Shown: positions 37,763 to 47,451 of the stretch, in pieces
Layout of the letters: every line of letters starts with the position of its first letter
Position numbering within the stretch: position 1 is the stretch's first letter
NCBI GenBank assembly: GCA_021776475.1
Contig: JAJFFV010000005.1
Span: 806,001-870,000 of the forward strand
Direction: 5' to 3'
From: Parvularculaceae bacterium
Lineage (GTDB): Bacteria > Pseudomonadota > Alphaproteobacteria > Caulobacterales > Parvularculaceae
Length of the DNA: 64,000 bases
The notes under the pieces: model-generated
The model's database searches: none
Seen by the model: only the letters and a program-made list of their open reading frames with translations
Told to the model about the DNA's origin: nothing
Program-made: the position numbers and the translations under genes

Positions 37763-38404
37763 ATGGACCCAACGACTATATTCTTCGCCGTTCTGGCAGG
37801 ATTTATCTGCTATCAGCTCTATACAGTGCTGGGTCGCAAGGGCGGTCATGAGCCTGAAGAAAATGACCAACCGTTGCCTCCCCCGACCATAGATGCGAGC
37901 GCCGAGGCGGTCGAGGCGACCGTAGAGGCTGAGCGCGATGATCTGCCGGACTGGATTCGGCAAGTGCGCGAGATCTATCCTTTGTTCAGCGAGAAGGACT
38001 TTGTCGACGGCGCGCGAGCTGCTTACGAAATGATTGTCGAAGCTTTCGCGGGCAATAGCCTGTCCAGCGTAAAACCCTATATCGCCCCCAGTGTTTACAA
38101 GGCTTTTGAAACTGCAGTCGCCTCACGCGAGGCAGCCAGGCAGACTTCCGAGGTTCAGTTTGTCGGGACAGAAAACGCGGATGTTTCTGATACTAAGATT
38201 GACGGCGGATTCGTTCAGATAACTGTCACGTTTATTTCCAACCAAATCCGCGTTCTACGAGATGACCGAGGTGAAGTGGTCGAAGGAGACCCAAACCGTA
38301 TTGACCGGGTGAAAGACCGCTGGACCTTCTCTCGTTCCGCCAATAGCAACGATCCGAACTGGCAACTTGTTGCGACGGGTGGTCAGGAGCCAGCCGCAGG
38401 ATAA
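37763..38404 (+). CDS. Tim44-like (TimA) membrane-associated protein
   Basis: The 213-residue protein has one N-terminal membrane helix (residues about 3-22, FFAVLAGFICYQLYTVLG) and a C-terminal Tim44/MRPL45-type fold with FVGTENADVS, the domain shared with mitochondrial Tim44. Alphaproteobacterial TimA is membrane anchored and its role in bacteria is not fully known. mltA follows 5 bases downstream, implying co-translation. Confidence 0.88.
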   Translation: MDPTTIFFAVLAGFICYQLYTVLGRKGGHEPEENDQPLPPPTIDASAEAVEATVEAERDDLPDWIRQVREIYPLFSEKDFVDGARAAYEMIVEAFAGNSLSSVKPYIAPSVYKAFETAVASREAARQTSEVQFVGTENADVSDTKIDGGFVQITVTFISNQIRVLRDDRGEVVEGDPNRIDRVKDRWTFSRSANSNDPNWQLVATGGQEPAAG

Positions 38405-38409
38405 GTTGG

Positions 38410-39747
38410 ATGTTGACCCCCTTGTCACCAGAGGCGAAGGCCTGGCGCTTGATCGCAATGATTGCGATCGGACTTCTGATTCTCTTGGCCCTGATTGAAA
38501 CCGCGCGCGTCTTGCTTGGTACCGGGCTCCAGCGCACAGCATCGCAACCGGCAATGCCTCCGATCGGCTACAAAGAAGTGTCTTTTGCCGACTTGCCTGG
38601 GTGGGAAGCGGATCGTCACAGTGAGGCGTTGGCACCATTTCTTCGATCCTGCCAAAATCTCAAAACACAAGTGCCGTCAGATCCGATAAACAGCAGGGAG
38701 GCCCTTGGGCTCGAAGTCCCGGTCAGCTTGAGCGGCAAGGTTGCGGACTGGTTACTAGCGTGCGCCACTGCTGAAAATATTCAGGCTGCAGTAGATGCCG
38801 AAGATGACCGGGCTGTTCGCAGTTTTTTTGAGCAGTATTTCAGACCGATTCTCATTTTGCATCCGGCAGAAGATGAGCGGAACAGTCCCCGATTAACTGC
38901 CGAGGGTCTGTTTACGGGCTATTTTGAGCCCGCATACCGCGCATCTCCGGTGCGGACCGAGGAATTTCCGGTGCCTGTTTTGGCCCGGCCTGATGATCTG
39001 GTGATGGTCGACCTTGGTGCATTTCGGCAGGAGTTTGCCAGCGAGCGCATCGCTGGAAAAGTAACCAACGGAAGACTTGTTCCTTATGCAGATCACAAAA
39101 AAATTATTGCTGCGGGCGTTGATGCCGAAACACTTGCATGGATGAACCCGAATGACCTTTTGTTCCTGCAGATCCAGGGCTCAGGCAAACTGCTATTTGA
39201 TGCTGGCGAGATGCGGGTCGGATATGCCGCCCAGAATGGCCACCCTTATACGGCGATTGGGGGACCATTAATTCGTTCCGGGGCAATTCCGCGCGAACAG
39301 ATGTCAATGCAGGCAATTTATAACTGGCTCAATACAGCCTCATTGGAAGAGGCTGCGGCTCTGCGCTACGTGAATGAATCTTATGTCTTTTTCCGGCGGC
39401 TGGATAATTTGCCGGCGCCGGAATTGGGGCCGGTTGGTGCGAGTGGCGTTCAGCTGACACCAGGGAGATCCCTCGCGGTGGACCGGCGCTATCACGCGAT
39501 GGGCGCGCCTGTGTGGATTGATCTGGAAGGCCTTGATCCAGAAACGCAAGACCAGAGGTTGGTGGTTGCTCAAGATACTGGCGGTGCCATCAAGGGACCA
39601 GTTCGCGGGGATCTGTTCACGGGCAGCGGGGCAGCGGCTGCTGACATCGCCGGCAGGATGCGCCAGTCAGGACAGATGTATGTTTTGATCCCGATGGCTG
39701 TCGCCGAACAATTAGAGAAACGTGATGGCCAAGCGCCCACTCAGTAA
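38410..39747 (+). CDS. mltA: Membrane-bound lytic murein transglycosylase A
   Basis: MltA cleaves peptidoglycan glycosidic bonds to form 1,6-anhydromuropeptides. The protein (445 residues) has a membrane helix near residues 14-36 rather than a clear lipobox, then the MltA barrel with LFTGYFEPAYRASP, LAWMNPNDLLFLQIQGSGKL, and the catalytic 3D region with VVAQDTGGAIKGPVRGDLFTG near residues 380-400 carrying the conserved aspartates. The Smr gene overlaps its end by 23 bases. Muropeptide products could be recycled by the AmpG-like permease gene at 47.4 kb. Confidence 0.93.
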   Translation: MLTPLSPEAKAWRLIAMIAIGLLILLALIETARVLLGTGLQRTASQPAMPPIGYKEVSFADLPGWEADRHSEALAPFLRSCQNLKTQVPSDPINSREALGLEVPVSLSGKVADWLLACATAENIQAAVDAEDDRAVRSFFEQYFRPILILHPAEDERNSPRLTAEGLFTGYFEPAYRASPVRTEEFPVPVLARPDDLVMVDLGAFRQEFASERIAGKVTNGRLVPYADHKKIIAAGVDAETLAWMNPNDLLFLQIQGSGKLLFDAGEMRVGYAAQNGHPYTAIGGPLIRSGAIPREQMSMQAIYNWLNTASLEEAAALRYVNESYVFFRRLDNLPAPELGPVGASGVQLTPGRSLAVDRRYHAMGAPVWIDLEGLDPETQDQRLVVAQDTGGAIKGPVRGDLFTGSGAAAADIAGRMRQSGQMYVLIPMAVAEQLEKRDGQAPTQ

Positions 39748-40291
39748 CGAAGAGCGGCAGATCTGGCACCGCGTAACCAGGGACGTGCGCCGCGCCGGTG
39801 GCACCCTACCCGACCGGGCCGGGCCGGATGAATTGTTGTCAGCAGGAACGGGCAAGTCAGAACAAAAGAGAGCCGGTAAGCGGGCGGTTGTAGCAAAACC
39901 GTTATCTGCCGAACCAGAGCTTCAACCATTCCAGTCGCTTTTGAATGCCGGAGATCCGCGATCAACACGGCATGTCCGGCGCGGACGGCGAGAAATTGAC
40001 GCGGCACTTGATCTTCACGGCATGAACCAGCAACAGGCCTTTGCAGCACTTCAGCATTTTTTAATGGCTGAGAAAGCAAAAGGGCACCGCGTAGTGCTGG
40101 TCATAACGGGCAAGGGTCAGCAGATATCGCCCCGCAATGTTCTATCTTATTCTTCATCGCGGGGAATTCTTCGGCAAAGATTCTTGCAATGGATAGACGG
40201 CCCATTTCGGCAAGATATCGTGAGTGTCCGGCCAGCACATCAACGCCATGGTGGCACTGGCGCGTTTTATGTTTTTTTAAAAAAGTCGTGA
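39725..40291 (+). CDS. Smr domain protein
   Basis: The 188-residue protein has a disordered basic N-terminus and a C-terminal Smr domain (residues about 96-185): the DLHGMNQQQAF start, the VVLVITGKG strand, and a conserved GTGAFYVFL end. Smr domains act as endonucleases on nicked DNA or RNA in some contexts. ATG 39725 overlaps the mltA stop by 23 bases. The mltA-smr pairing is usual in alphaproteobacteria. Confidence 0.88.
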   Translation: MAKRPLSNEERQIWHRVTRDVRRAGGTLPDRAGPDELLSAGTGKSEQKRAGKRAVVAKPLSAEPELQPFQSLLNAGDPRSTRHVRRGRREIDAALDLHGMNQQQAFAALQHFLMAEKAKGHRVVLVITGKGQQISPRNVLSYSSSRGILRQRFLQWIDGPFRQDIVSVRPAHQRHGGTGAFYVFLKKS

Positions 40292-40304
40292 GTTTGTTGA
40301 ATTG

Positions 40305-41639
40305 TCAAGTAATTCGGAAATACACGACAGCCATTGCCACAGCCAATGACAGAGCAAGGATGCTCAGCATAAGGATCGTCATCCATGGCGGTTTTGCTAA
40401 CTCAGGCATCACAATCCCCTCGAAAACAGAAGTCTCCGATCCATAGGCAGCCATCATTGCAGGATCGTGATTGCGGGCTTTATTAAATGCCTTGTCCCAA
40501 ACGGCGCCGATCGCCTTCTTGACCCGTGCGGTTAAGCCCAGTTGAAGGTCGAGTTCGATTTCAAGCACCGCTGGAAGCGTGTCCGGCCGGTCATGCAGAT
40601 AGATCGGTCGGAAATGAATCCCTGCATCGACCAGCAAATTGGTAATATCTGAGATATTCCCGGTTCGCTCACCCCTCGTGTCCACCTTTAGTAGGATCCG
40701 GGCGTAGCGACTGGTGACGCCATCCAGCGTTTTCATAAGCTTTTCGCGCGGGGTTTGGATTCTCGGAGGTTTTCCGTCGTTTCCCTTCTTCGGCCCTGGT
40801 TTCCTTTCGAGCACCAGAAAGCGCGTAGTAATATCTGCGGCGCCGTCAGCGAGCCGGTCCTGCAAAATCACATAGTCGCCGTTGAATTCAGCGCCGTGCG
40901 CTTTGCCTGTCGCCTCATTGTAACCGCTATCAACACCCACTGCGACATCTTGTGGCAACAGGACACCAATCAGTGGCTTGGCAAAACTGGATGCCGTCGC
41001 GTCGCTAATCATCGTATGTTTGTTGTCCGTCATCTGGGTGCGGATTTTCCGATTCGGATCAAGCTCTTTGCGAGCGAGATTAAGAACTTCACGATATGGA
41101 TCGGTGCCATCTGGCAACCGACGCACTTCAATTCCGTCGGCGCGCAGTTCTTCGATGGTTGCTTCGCAACGCTCGAACGCGTCGTGTGAGGCATAGACGA
41201 CCTCAACGCGTTTTCTGTAGGTTGCTTGCGCTTGGCGGTCCCTTGGGAACGGGCCGACAGCACCTTTTTCGGCATAGGTGCCAGGGAAAGACGCCTGAGC
41301 GATCTCATGGATCGAAATCGAAGGGGCTGCCAGGCAATAATTGTCCGTACTCGCGCGTTCTTCCCGGACGACATATTCCTTAAAGTCGAGCAATGTAGAA
41401 AGCGTCGCTGTGTCATATCCGCCGCGGTCATTCTCAAGCGGAACGATGGCTTTTTGTGCTTTGCTGGTAATCAGGGCGGACAAAGTGTCGCTGGTCGTGA
41501 GCCGACGGGACGGGCGTCCGCCGCCAACGTTGCCGCAAATGTCCTGAGCGACCTTGTAGCCGAGGCCGTGCTCCTCATCTTGATAAGCAATAAAGCCAGT
41601 ATTCAGGCTGCTCTGCTTTCCGTCGAAACCGTCGGCCAT
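40305..41639 (-). CDS. Prephenate-dehydratase-like protein with C-terminal membrane anchor
   Basis: The 444-residue protein aligns, from memory of PheA, along its length: AIVPLENDRGG near residue 65 matches the VPIENxxxG motif, VVYASHDAFERC matches the VYSHP region, and TTRFLVLERK near 275 is the TRF active-site motif. An ACT-like domain follows (about 310-365: ARILLKVDTRGERTGNISDI), in which the usual ESRP phenylalanine-binding motif is replaced by LHDRPD. The C-terminus ends in a single membrane helix (about 422-441). It lies 71 bases after hslU on the same strand. Catalytic activity is uncertain. Confidence 0.7.
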   Translation of the reverse strand: MADGFDGKQSSLNTGFIAYQDEEHGLGYKVAQDICGNVGGGRPSRRLTTSDTLSALITSKAQKAIVPLENDRGGYDTATLSTLLDFKEYVVREERASTDNYCLAAPSISIHEIAQASFPGTYAEKGAVGPFPRDRQAQATYRKRVEVVYASHDAFERCEATIEELRADGIEVRRLPDGTDPYREVLNLARKELDPNRKIRTQMTDNKHTMISDATASSFAKPLIGVLLPQDVAVGVDSGYNEATGKAHGAEFNGDYVILQDRLADGAADITTRFLVLERKPGPKKGNDGKPPRIQTPREKLMKTLDGVTSRYARILLKVDTRGERTGNISDITNLLVDAGIHFRPIYLHDRPDTLPAVLEIELDLQLGLTARVKKAIGAVWDKAFNKARNHDPAMMAAYGSETSVFEGIVMPELAKPPWMTILMLSILALSLAVAMAVVYFRIT

Positions 41640-41718
41640 ATGACGCAAATCCCCATGTCTGAGAGGATTTTATCACTTATTAACGAAAGTGCCACCCCTG
41701 ACGCGTGTTGCTGGAAGG

Positions 41719-43029
41719 CTACAGGATAAATTTAGAAAGATCGGTATTCCGGGCCAGATCGCCGAGATGCGCTTCGACAAATTCTTCTGTAATTTCAATG
41801 GCTTGACCATTATTGTCGGACGCATCAAATGACACCTCCTCAAGCACTTTTTCCATTATTGTGGCAAGGCGGCGGGCACCTATATTCTCAATTGAGGCGT
41901 TTACTTGTGCCGCCTTGTCCGCAATAGCGAAAATACCATCATCAGTGAAGGTCAAGGTCAGCCCCTCAGTTTGCATCAATGCCTGGTATTGTTTGATCAA
42001 ACTGGCCTCCGTATCGGTCAGGATTTTGATGAAATCTTCGCGCGTCAACGCGTCCAGTTCGACCCGGATCGGCAACCGACCTTGGAGTTCTGGCAGGAGG
42101 TCTGATGGCTTTGCCAAATGAAAGGCGCCAGATGCGACAAACAATATGTGGTCGGTTTTGACCGGCCCGTATTTGGTGCCGACAGTTGTTCCCTCGATCA
42201 ACGGCAGCAGGTCGCGCTGCACGCCTTCTCTGGAAACGTCCGCGCCGGCCTTCTCGCTTGACCTGGCGACCTTGTCGATCTCATCGAGAAAAACGATCCC
42301 GTCATTTTCCGCAGCCTCGACGGCTTCACCGATAATAGTATCGTCATCAAGAAGCTTATCACTTTCTTCGGCGATCAGCGGCTCATAAGCCTCCTGAATC
42401 TTAACCTTGCGCAGTTTTGTCTGTGCACCGAAGGCTTTGCCCATAATGTCAGACAGGTTGACCATCCCCATTTGGGCGCCGGGCATGCCTGGGATTTCAA
42501 AAGTTGGCATGGCGTTTTTGCCGGTATCGGCAACGTCGATTTCTATCTCCCGGGCGTCAAGATCGCCGGCCCTCAGGCGCGCGCGAAAACTTTCACGGGT
42601 AGCATCGCTGGCATTTTCGCCGACGAGCACGGCGAGCACGCGCTCTTCAGCAGCTGCATGGGCCTTGGTCTTGACTTCTTCGCGTTTTTTTTCGCGGACA
42701 AGTCCGATTGAGATTTCCACGAGATCGCGAACGATGGATTCCACATCGCGGCCGACATAACCGACCTCTGTAAATTTCGTCGCCTCCACTTTTAAAAAGG
42801 GCGCGCCGGCAAGCTTAGCAAGACGGCGGGAGATCTCTGTTTTGCCGACGCCTGTTGGCCCAATCATCAAAATGTTTTTCGGGGTCACTTCTTCTTTCAA
42901 AGGTCCTTCAAGTTGCCGTCGGCGCCACCTGTTGCGTAAAGCAACGGCCACCGCACGCTTGGCTTTGGTCTGGCCGATAATGAACCGGTCGAGTTCTGAA
43001 ACGATTTCACGCGGTGAAAAACTGGTCAT
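41719..43029 (-). CDS. hslU: ATP-dependent protease ATPase subunit HslU
   Basis: HslU is the AAA+ unfoldase of the HslUV protease. Features in the 436-residue protein are the N-terminal [15 protein letters not shown], Walker [11 protein letters not shown] at about residues 56-65, Walker [10 protein letters not shown] near 244-252, and a C-terminal [10 protein letters not shown] whose final residues dock into HslV. hslV lies 90 bases upstream on the same strand. Confidence 0.97.
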   Translation of the reverse strand: MTSFSPREIVSELDRFIIGQTKAKRAVAVALRNRWRRRQLEGPLKEEVTPKNILMIGPTGVGKTEISRRLAKLAGAPFLKVEATKFTEVGYVGRDVESIVRDLVEISIGLVREKKREEVKTKAHAAAEERVLAVLVGENASDATRESFRARLRAGDLDAREIEIDVADTGKNAMPTFEIPGMPGAQMGMVNLSDIMGKAFGAQTKLRKVKIQEAYEPLIAEESDKLLDDDTIIGEAVEAAENDGIVFLDEIDKVARSSEKAGADVSREGVQRDLLPLIEGTTVGTKYGPVKTDHILFVASGAFHLAKPSDLLPELQGRLPIRVELDALTREDFIKILTDTEASLIKQYQALMQTEGLTLTFTDDGIFAIADKAAQVNASIENIGARRLATIMEKVLEEVSFDASDNNGQAIEITEEFVEAHLGDLARNTDLSKFIL

Positions 43030-43119
43030 AATTTCCTTTGAGAGGTGTGGTTATCAGAGGGCAACTAGGTAGGCTGATTGTCATAAGGCCACAATATTTT
43101 GTGTCAAATGTCCGTCTGC

Positions 43120-43686
43120 TTAGAGTTTTTCAATGGTCAGGTTGTCATTGGTATAAATGCAGATTTTTGCAGCGATACCCATGGCCTTGCGGACGATTTC
43201 TTCGGCGGGCAGATCAGTTTCCTGAAACAATGCCAATGCTGCGGCTTGCGCATAATTGCCGCCAGAGCCAATCGCGATGACGCCTTCTTTGTCCTTGCCC
43301 GCGCCGAGATGCTCAGGCTCCAAGACGTCGCCGACCCCTGATAGGGTCAGCACCACTTCTTTATCGGCAACGATCATCATTGCCTCGAGCCGGCGGAGGT
43401 AGCGATCTGTACGCCAGTCTTTGGCGAGGTCAACACATGCTCGGGTGAGTTGCGTTGGGTATTGTTCGAGCTTCACCTCAAGCCGCTCGAGCAGCGTAAA
43501 GGCGTCAGCGGTGGCCCCGGCAAAGCCAGTTATTACCTTGTCGCCAGCAATGCGCCTCACTTTGCGCGCATCCCCCTTCATGACCGTGTCACCAAGGCTT
43601 ACTTGGCCGTCGCCTCCGATGGCAACCGTGCCGTTGCGGCGGACCGCAAGAATAGTTGTGCCATGCATTAACGGAGAGTTGGACAT
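43120..43686 (-). CDS. hslV: ATP-dependent protease subunit HslV
   Basis: HslV is the threonine protease of HslUV. The 188-residue protein has the mature N-terminus [10 protein letters not shown], with the catalytic threonine following a short propeptide ending in MHG, and typical strands [22 protein letters not shown]. An internal ATG at residue 7 is a possible alternative start. It is first in the hslVU order and probably co-transcribed with hslU and the PDT-like gene. Confidence 0.96.
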   Translation of the reverse strand: MSNSPLMHGTTILAVRRNGTVAIGGDGQVSLGDTVMKGDARKVRRIAGDKVITGFAGATADAFTLLERLEVKLEQYPTQLTRACVDLAKDWRTDRYLRRLEAMMIVADKEVVLTLSGVGDVLEPEHLGAGKDKEGVIAIGSGGNYAQAAALALFQETDLPAEEIVRKAMGIAAKICIYTNDNLTIEKL

Positions 43687-43924
43687 TTAGGTTTCCTTGA
43701 TTGGCCCTGAGGGTCTGCTGACTAATGAGTGGCTTTGTAGGTCAAACGTATATGGGGGCCGTTGCCGGCCGTACCAGTATTTTTTGCCCAGATGAACAGG
43801 CTTGTTGCCAGAGTTTCAGGATTATTAAGAACGTGCCTGCTGTTTGTTATTGCCGGGTCGAAGAGAGCAGATATGATGTGTGCTCGTTGGGTAAATCAAT
43901 ACAGCAAAAAAAAAGGGGTACTCC

Positions 43925-44221
43925 ATGACGAAGTTTTTTATCGCAGCAAGCGCTGTCGCGCTTTTGGGATTCACTGCATCGGCGATCGCTGGTGATGACT
44001 GGGACCTTGCAACCGCATGTGACGGATACAAGGCTGAAAATCCTGAATCGACATTGGATTGCGGCTGCCTCGTCGACAAGACAGGCGACAATGCTGGTCT
44101 GCTCGCTAGTTACAAGGCGGCTGCGGAAGGCGAGGAGTTGTCAGAAGAAGCGGGCGCTGTCGCCGCCAGCTGCTCTGCGCCTCCTTCCGATCTCGAAGCA
44201 GAGGCCGTAGCAAAAGAATAG
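43925..44221 (+). CDS. Small exported cysteine-containing hypothetical protein
   Basis: The 98-residue protein has a signal peptide (MTKFFIAASAVALLGFTASAIA, cut after about residue 22) and an acidic mature part with four cysteines, one in ATACDGY, two in DCGCL and one in AASCSA, that could form two disulfides. It is probably periplasmic. A GGGGTA element precedes the ATG. A strong terminator follows 25 bases after the stop, so it is a monocistronic unit. I do not recognise the family. Confidence 0.7.
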   Translation: MTKFFIAASAVALLGFTASAIAGDDWDLATACDGYKAENPESTLDCGCLVDKTGDNAGLLASYKAAAEGEELSEEAGAVAASCSAPPSDLEAEAVAKE

Positions 44222-44245
44222 ACTGGATCATTTCTGTGCAAAAAC

Positions 44246-44278
44246 AAAAGGGCGCTCGTTGAGAGCGCCCTTTTTTTA
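44246..44278 (+). terminator. Strong terminator after the small exported protein
   Basis: GGGCGCTC (44250-44257) pairs with GAGCGCCC (44263-44270) around a 5-base loop and is followed by seven T. This is the clearest terminator in the window. Confidence 0.93.
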
Positions 44279-44330
44279 GCATTTAAACTTGATGTTATCC
44301 CTGTCGCCCTGGTTTTGCTAAGGTTCTGCT

Positions 44331-45944
44331 ATGCTTGACAGAACCAGAGTATATTCTCGAATTGCCGCGCCTCAATTGGACAAGATTGAAGTGCGGTTCT
44401 CGGCTGAAAACCCGGCCAATCAGCATCTGCCCGATGGCGCCCTGATCTTAGAAGCGACAATAGCTGGCGTCCGAAAAACCCGCCTCGTCAGAACTTATTA
44501 CGACACGCCTGAGCAGCATTTCCGCAAAGCCGGCCTGTCCATATGGTTGTGCCAGCAGGACGACGGGATTGTGCAAACCGTCAAGAGCAGGCCGACAAAA
44601 GAACTACCCAACCTGACGCGTTTTGAAGTTGAAACAGTGATTGAGGAAACCAGGGAGTTTCCCAGGCGAATTGGTACCAGTTTCAGTGCTGCCGCGGATG
44701 GTCTGATTTCAGAACAGTCAAGCGCTTTACAGCAGTATTTGCGTATCGACACAGCTCGCGAGAAGCGGAACTTGCTGTGGCAAGGAACCAGGTTGGGTTA
44801 CCACTTCGACCTTGGTCAGGTGACGGTATGGCCTGCCGCCGGACCAACGCAGCAACGCCATGTGGTCGAGATTGTTTTTGAATTCCAGGACGGCGATCCC
44901 GTCAAGTTCTTCAGATTCGTCAAACAGGCGGCGAAGACCAGCTCCTTGCAGCTTACCTGTCTGACAACCCCGCAGCTGGGGATGCAATTACTGCGCGGCG
45001 ATGCCCTCGCCTCGGCAAAAGCGACCCGCTACACCTTGCCGGTTGACGCAACGGCCGAGGACGTGTTGCGGCAAGCTTTGCGCTCAACGTTTGTTCAGAT
45101 TGTCAGCAACATTGAACCAGCGCTGGCAGGCCAGGTCGATGGTGTCAGGCAGATGCGGGTAGGATTGCGGCGGCTGCGCGCTATTGAGCGCCTGTTTCGC
45201 AAATCCTTGCGCAGCGACCTCCTAAGAACAATCGTTTCGAAAGCAAAAGAGTTTGGAAAAACGCTGGGCGTTGCGCGAGATTGGGACGTGTTCACGGAAA
45301 CGACACTGCCGCAAATCATGCAGGCGACAACCCTTGAAGAAAACGATCGTGGCGTGATCAAGGCTTTGTTAAAGGCGTCAGCGCACAAAAGGCAGACTGC
45401 GAAAAACAATGTAACCACATTGATCAGGTCACCTGATTTTTTGGATTTCTGTCTTGACCTTTCAGCATACCTGGCCTTGTCAGCCTGGAGTTTAACCGCC
45501 AAGCCAAACCTTCGTCGTCCGGCCCGTGGTTACGCGGTCAACGCGCTAAATCAAAGCTTAGAAAAAGTAATGGGTCTGGGAACGGATCTCGCTGACGCGC
45601 CCGCAGATGCGCGCCACCCGCTCAGGATCGAGCTCAAGAAGATGCGCTACGCATTGCATGCCTTTCGTCCTTTGTATGACAAGGAACGCCGCAAGCCATA
45701 CCTTTCCGCGTTGTCCCGGTTGCAAGATGAGTTCGGCCTTCTTAACGACGCTGTCGTCGCACGCGAAATGACCCTGGCTGCAGCGGCTCCAGCGGGGTCG
45801 GCAGGGAGGCAGCATGATATTCAGTGTGCCCTCGGGGCAAGTTTCGTCATCGGCTGGAGCGCACATCGATTGCAGCAGCAGTCTGAAGCCGTCCATGAGG
45901 CCTGGCAGACCTTCGCCGCTATGGAACCGTTCTGGCGTGATTGA
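44331..45944 (+). CDS. CYTH and CHAD domain protein
   Basis: The N-terminal domain (about 1-210) looks like CYTH, the triphosphate-tunnel fold of adenylate cyclases and inorganic triphosphatases, but the usual ExExK motif is changed to KIEVRF, with one glutamate and an arginine in place of lysine. RTYYDTPEQHFRKAGLSIWL matches the YFDTxxxxLxxxGxxLR region. The C-terminal CHAD domain (about 245-530) has VRQMRVGLRRLRAIERLF and HPLRIELKKMRYALHAFR, the histidine/arginine helices thought to bind polyphosphate. The 537-residue length fits a full CYTH-CHAD protein. Activity is uncertain because of the altered motif. Confidence 0.87.
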   Translation: MLDRTRVYSRIAAPQLDKIEVRFSAENPANQHLPDGALILEATIAGVRKTRLVRTYYDTPEQHFRKAGLSIWLCQQDDGIVQTVKSRPTKELPNLTRFEVETVIEETREFPRRIGTSFSAAADGLISEQSSALQQYLRIDTAREKRNLLWQGTRLGYHFDLGQVTVWPAAGPTQQRHVVEIVFEFQDGDPVKFFRFVKQAAKTSSLQLTCLTTPQLGMQLLRGDALASAKATRYTLPVDATAEDVLRQALRSTFVQIVSNIEPALAGQVDGVRQMRVGLRRLRAIERLFRKSLRSDLLRTIVSKAKEFGKTLGVARDWDVFTETTLPQIMQATTLEENDRGVIKALLKASAHKRQTAKNNVTTLIRSPDFLDFCLDLSAYLALSAWSLTAKPNLRRPARGYAVNALNQSLEKVMGLGTDLADAPADARHPLRIELKKMRYALHAFRPLYDKERRKPYLSALSRLQDEFGLLNDAVVAREMTLAAAAPAGSAGRQHDIQCALGASFVIGWSAHRLQQQSEAVHEAWQTFAAMEPFWRD

Positions 45945-45947
45945 AGG

Positions 45948-46946
45948 TTACCCAATCAATCCGTCCGCCCGGGCCAGGCGATGAAGCGACTGCTCGGGTC
46001 GCGGCCCCATATGACTAATCACTTCAGCCGCGGCGAGGCTGCCCAGGGCCGCACAGGTCGCGAGCGGTAAATCACGCACGAAACCGTAGATGAAACCGCC
46101 GGCATATCCGTCACCGGCGCCGGTTGTATCAACAAGTTGTGGCGGGCTTTTTGCCGGAACAGATTGCGCCTTGCCATCAGGTCCGACAACGACGGAGCCT
46201 TTTTCAGAACGCGTCAGGGCGAAATATGGGGCAAGGCCTGCCAGGATTTTTGGTGTTGCATCAAAGTCGGAAGTATCGGCCAGTGCCGTTGCCTCCTCTT
46301 CGTTGGCAAAAACAATATCCACGTGATCTTTGATGAAATTCATAAAATGCGCGCGCTGGCGTTTAACACAACCACTGTCTGATAGAGTGATTGCGGTCTT
46401 GCGACCATTGGCTTTGGCGATTTCACAAGCCCGGACCATCGCGCCACGGGCAACAGGTTGCTCGAACAGATAGCCTTCAAAATAAGTAACCGCTGCGCCG
46501 GCGACCAGGTCTTCGTCAATATCAACATCGCCCACATGTTCCGCAGCGCCAATAAACGTTAACATTGAGCGCTCGGCATCCGGCGTCACGTTGATCAAAC
46601 AGCGACCGGTTGGTGTGTGGTCTGCCATTGGTTGTGTCGCAAAAGAAACGCCGATCTCCGTCAGGGATTGCCGGAAAGTTTCGCCAAGCCGATCCCGACC
46701 AACTTTACCGATGAAGCCGGCGCTGCCCCCAAGGGACGCAAGACAGGCGGTCGAGTTCGCCGCTGAACCGCCGGCCATCTCGGTCGTTTCACCCATTTCC
46801 TTGTAGATATGCAGCGCGTGCTCAGCTCCAATCAGCTGCATGCTGCCTTTTGGAATATCGTGATCCTGCAGAAAACTGTCCTCGCAATGGGCCAGGACAT
46901 CAACAATCGCGTTTCCAACGGCGGCGAGGTCTGTTTTATGGGACAT
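45948..46946 (-). CDS. PfkB family carbohydrate/nucleoside kinase (adenosine kinase-like)
   Basis: The 332-residue protein has the ribokinase/PfkB fold: GNAIVDVLAH at the N-terminus, MAGGSAANSTACLASLGG near residues 57-74, and the C-terminal signature DTTGAGDGYAGGFIYG with the catalytic aspartate near residue 277. Alphaproteobacterial relatives in this subfamily are called adenosine kinases, but the substrate is not proved by sequence. Its stop lies 4 bases from the convergent CYTH-CHAD stop. Confidence 0.85.
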   Translation of the reverse strand: MSHKTDLAAVGNAIVDVLAHCEDSFLQDHDIPKGSMQLIGAEHALHIYKEMGETTEMAGGSAANSTACLASLGGSAGFIGKVGRDRLGETFRQSLTEIGVSFATQPMADHTPTGRCLINVTPDAERSMLTFIGAAEHVGDVDIDEDLVAGAAVTYFEGYLFEQPVARGAMVRACEIAKANGRKTAITLSDSGCVKRQRAHFMNFIKDHVDIVFANEEEATALADTSDFDATPKILAGLAPYFALTRSEKGSVVVGPDGKAQSVPAKSPPQLVDTTGAGDGYAGGFIYGFVRDLPLATCAALGSLAAAEVISHMGPRPEQSLHRLARADGLIG

Positions 46947-47046
46947 ACGGCTGGCGGGCCTTTCTTTTTTGATTTTGATTTCAGCGCACCTTACTATGTG
47001 AGGCGCGCTGAATATACAAGGTCAGGAAATCGAAGGGTATTATGCG

Positions 47047-47442
47047 ATGAGTGAAGTCAGAATTTTCTCCGTAAGCTTATTATTCCTGACGCTCTCCTGT
47101 GCGTCTCCGGGCAAACCTCCGATCGAAGACGCAGAGAATGTGTCGGCGTCAGTTGGCCAAGGCGGCCCGGAGATGTATCTCGAACAAACAGCAGCCATAA
47201 CCGGGCAGGAGTTTATAGATCAGCCGCCTGGGAATCTCGAGGCGTTATTTGGCGCACCTAATTTCGTTCGACGTGAAGGGGTCGGCGAATTTCGCCGCTA
47301 TGACACACCGTCATGCCGCATTTATGCCGTTGTCATGCCGGATCCTGATGGTCGGCAGCTGGTAAAAAGCCTCAATGTCGGCAGCCTCAAAGCCAGCGAC
47401 CCGGTGCCTGTTTTTGGCGAGTGCCTGAACTTTGGTAGCTAG
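47047..47442 (+). CDS. Hypothetical lipoprotein
   Basis: The 131-residue protein has a short lipoprotein signal with lipobox LTLSC near residues 14-18. The mature part contains LEALFGAPNFVRREGVGEF, a pattern of short exported proteins that resemble SmpA/BamE-like folds (a DLxxLxGxPxxxRxEG motif), and ends in PVPVFGECLNFGS, a second cysteine that could pair with the one in SCRIYAV. Function is unknown. Confidence 0.7.
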   Translation: MSEVRIFSVSLLFLTLSCASPGKPPIEDAENVSASVGQGGPEMYLEQTAAITGQEFIDQPPGNLEALFGAPNFVRREGVGEFRRYDTPSCRIYAVVMPDPDGRQLVKSLNVGSLKASDPVPVFGECLNFGS

Positions 47443-47451
47443 GCGGGAGCC

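Noticed and set aside
43725-43928. Open frame before the small exported protein
   Set aside because: No ribosome binding site and no hydrophobic or family feature; it overlaps the start of the supported gene.
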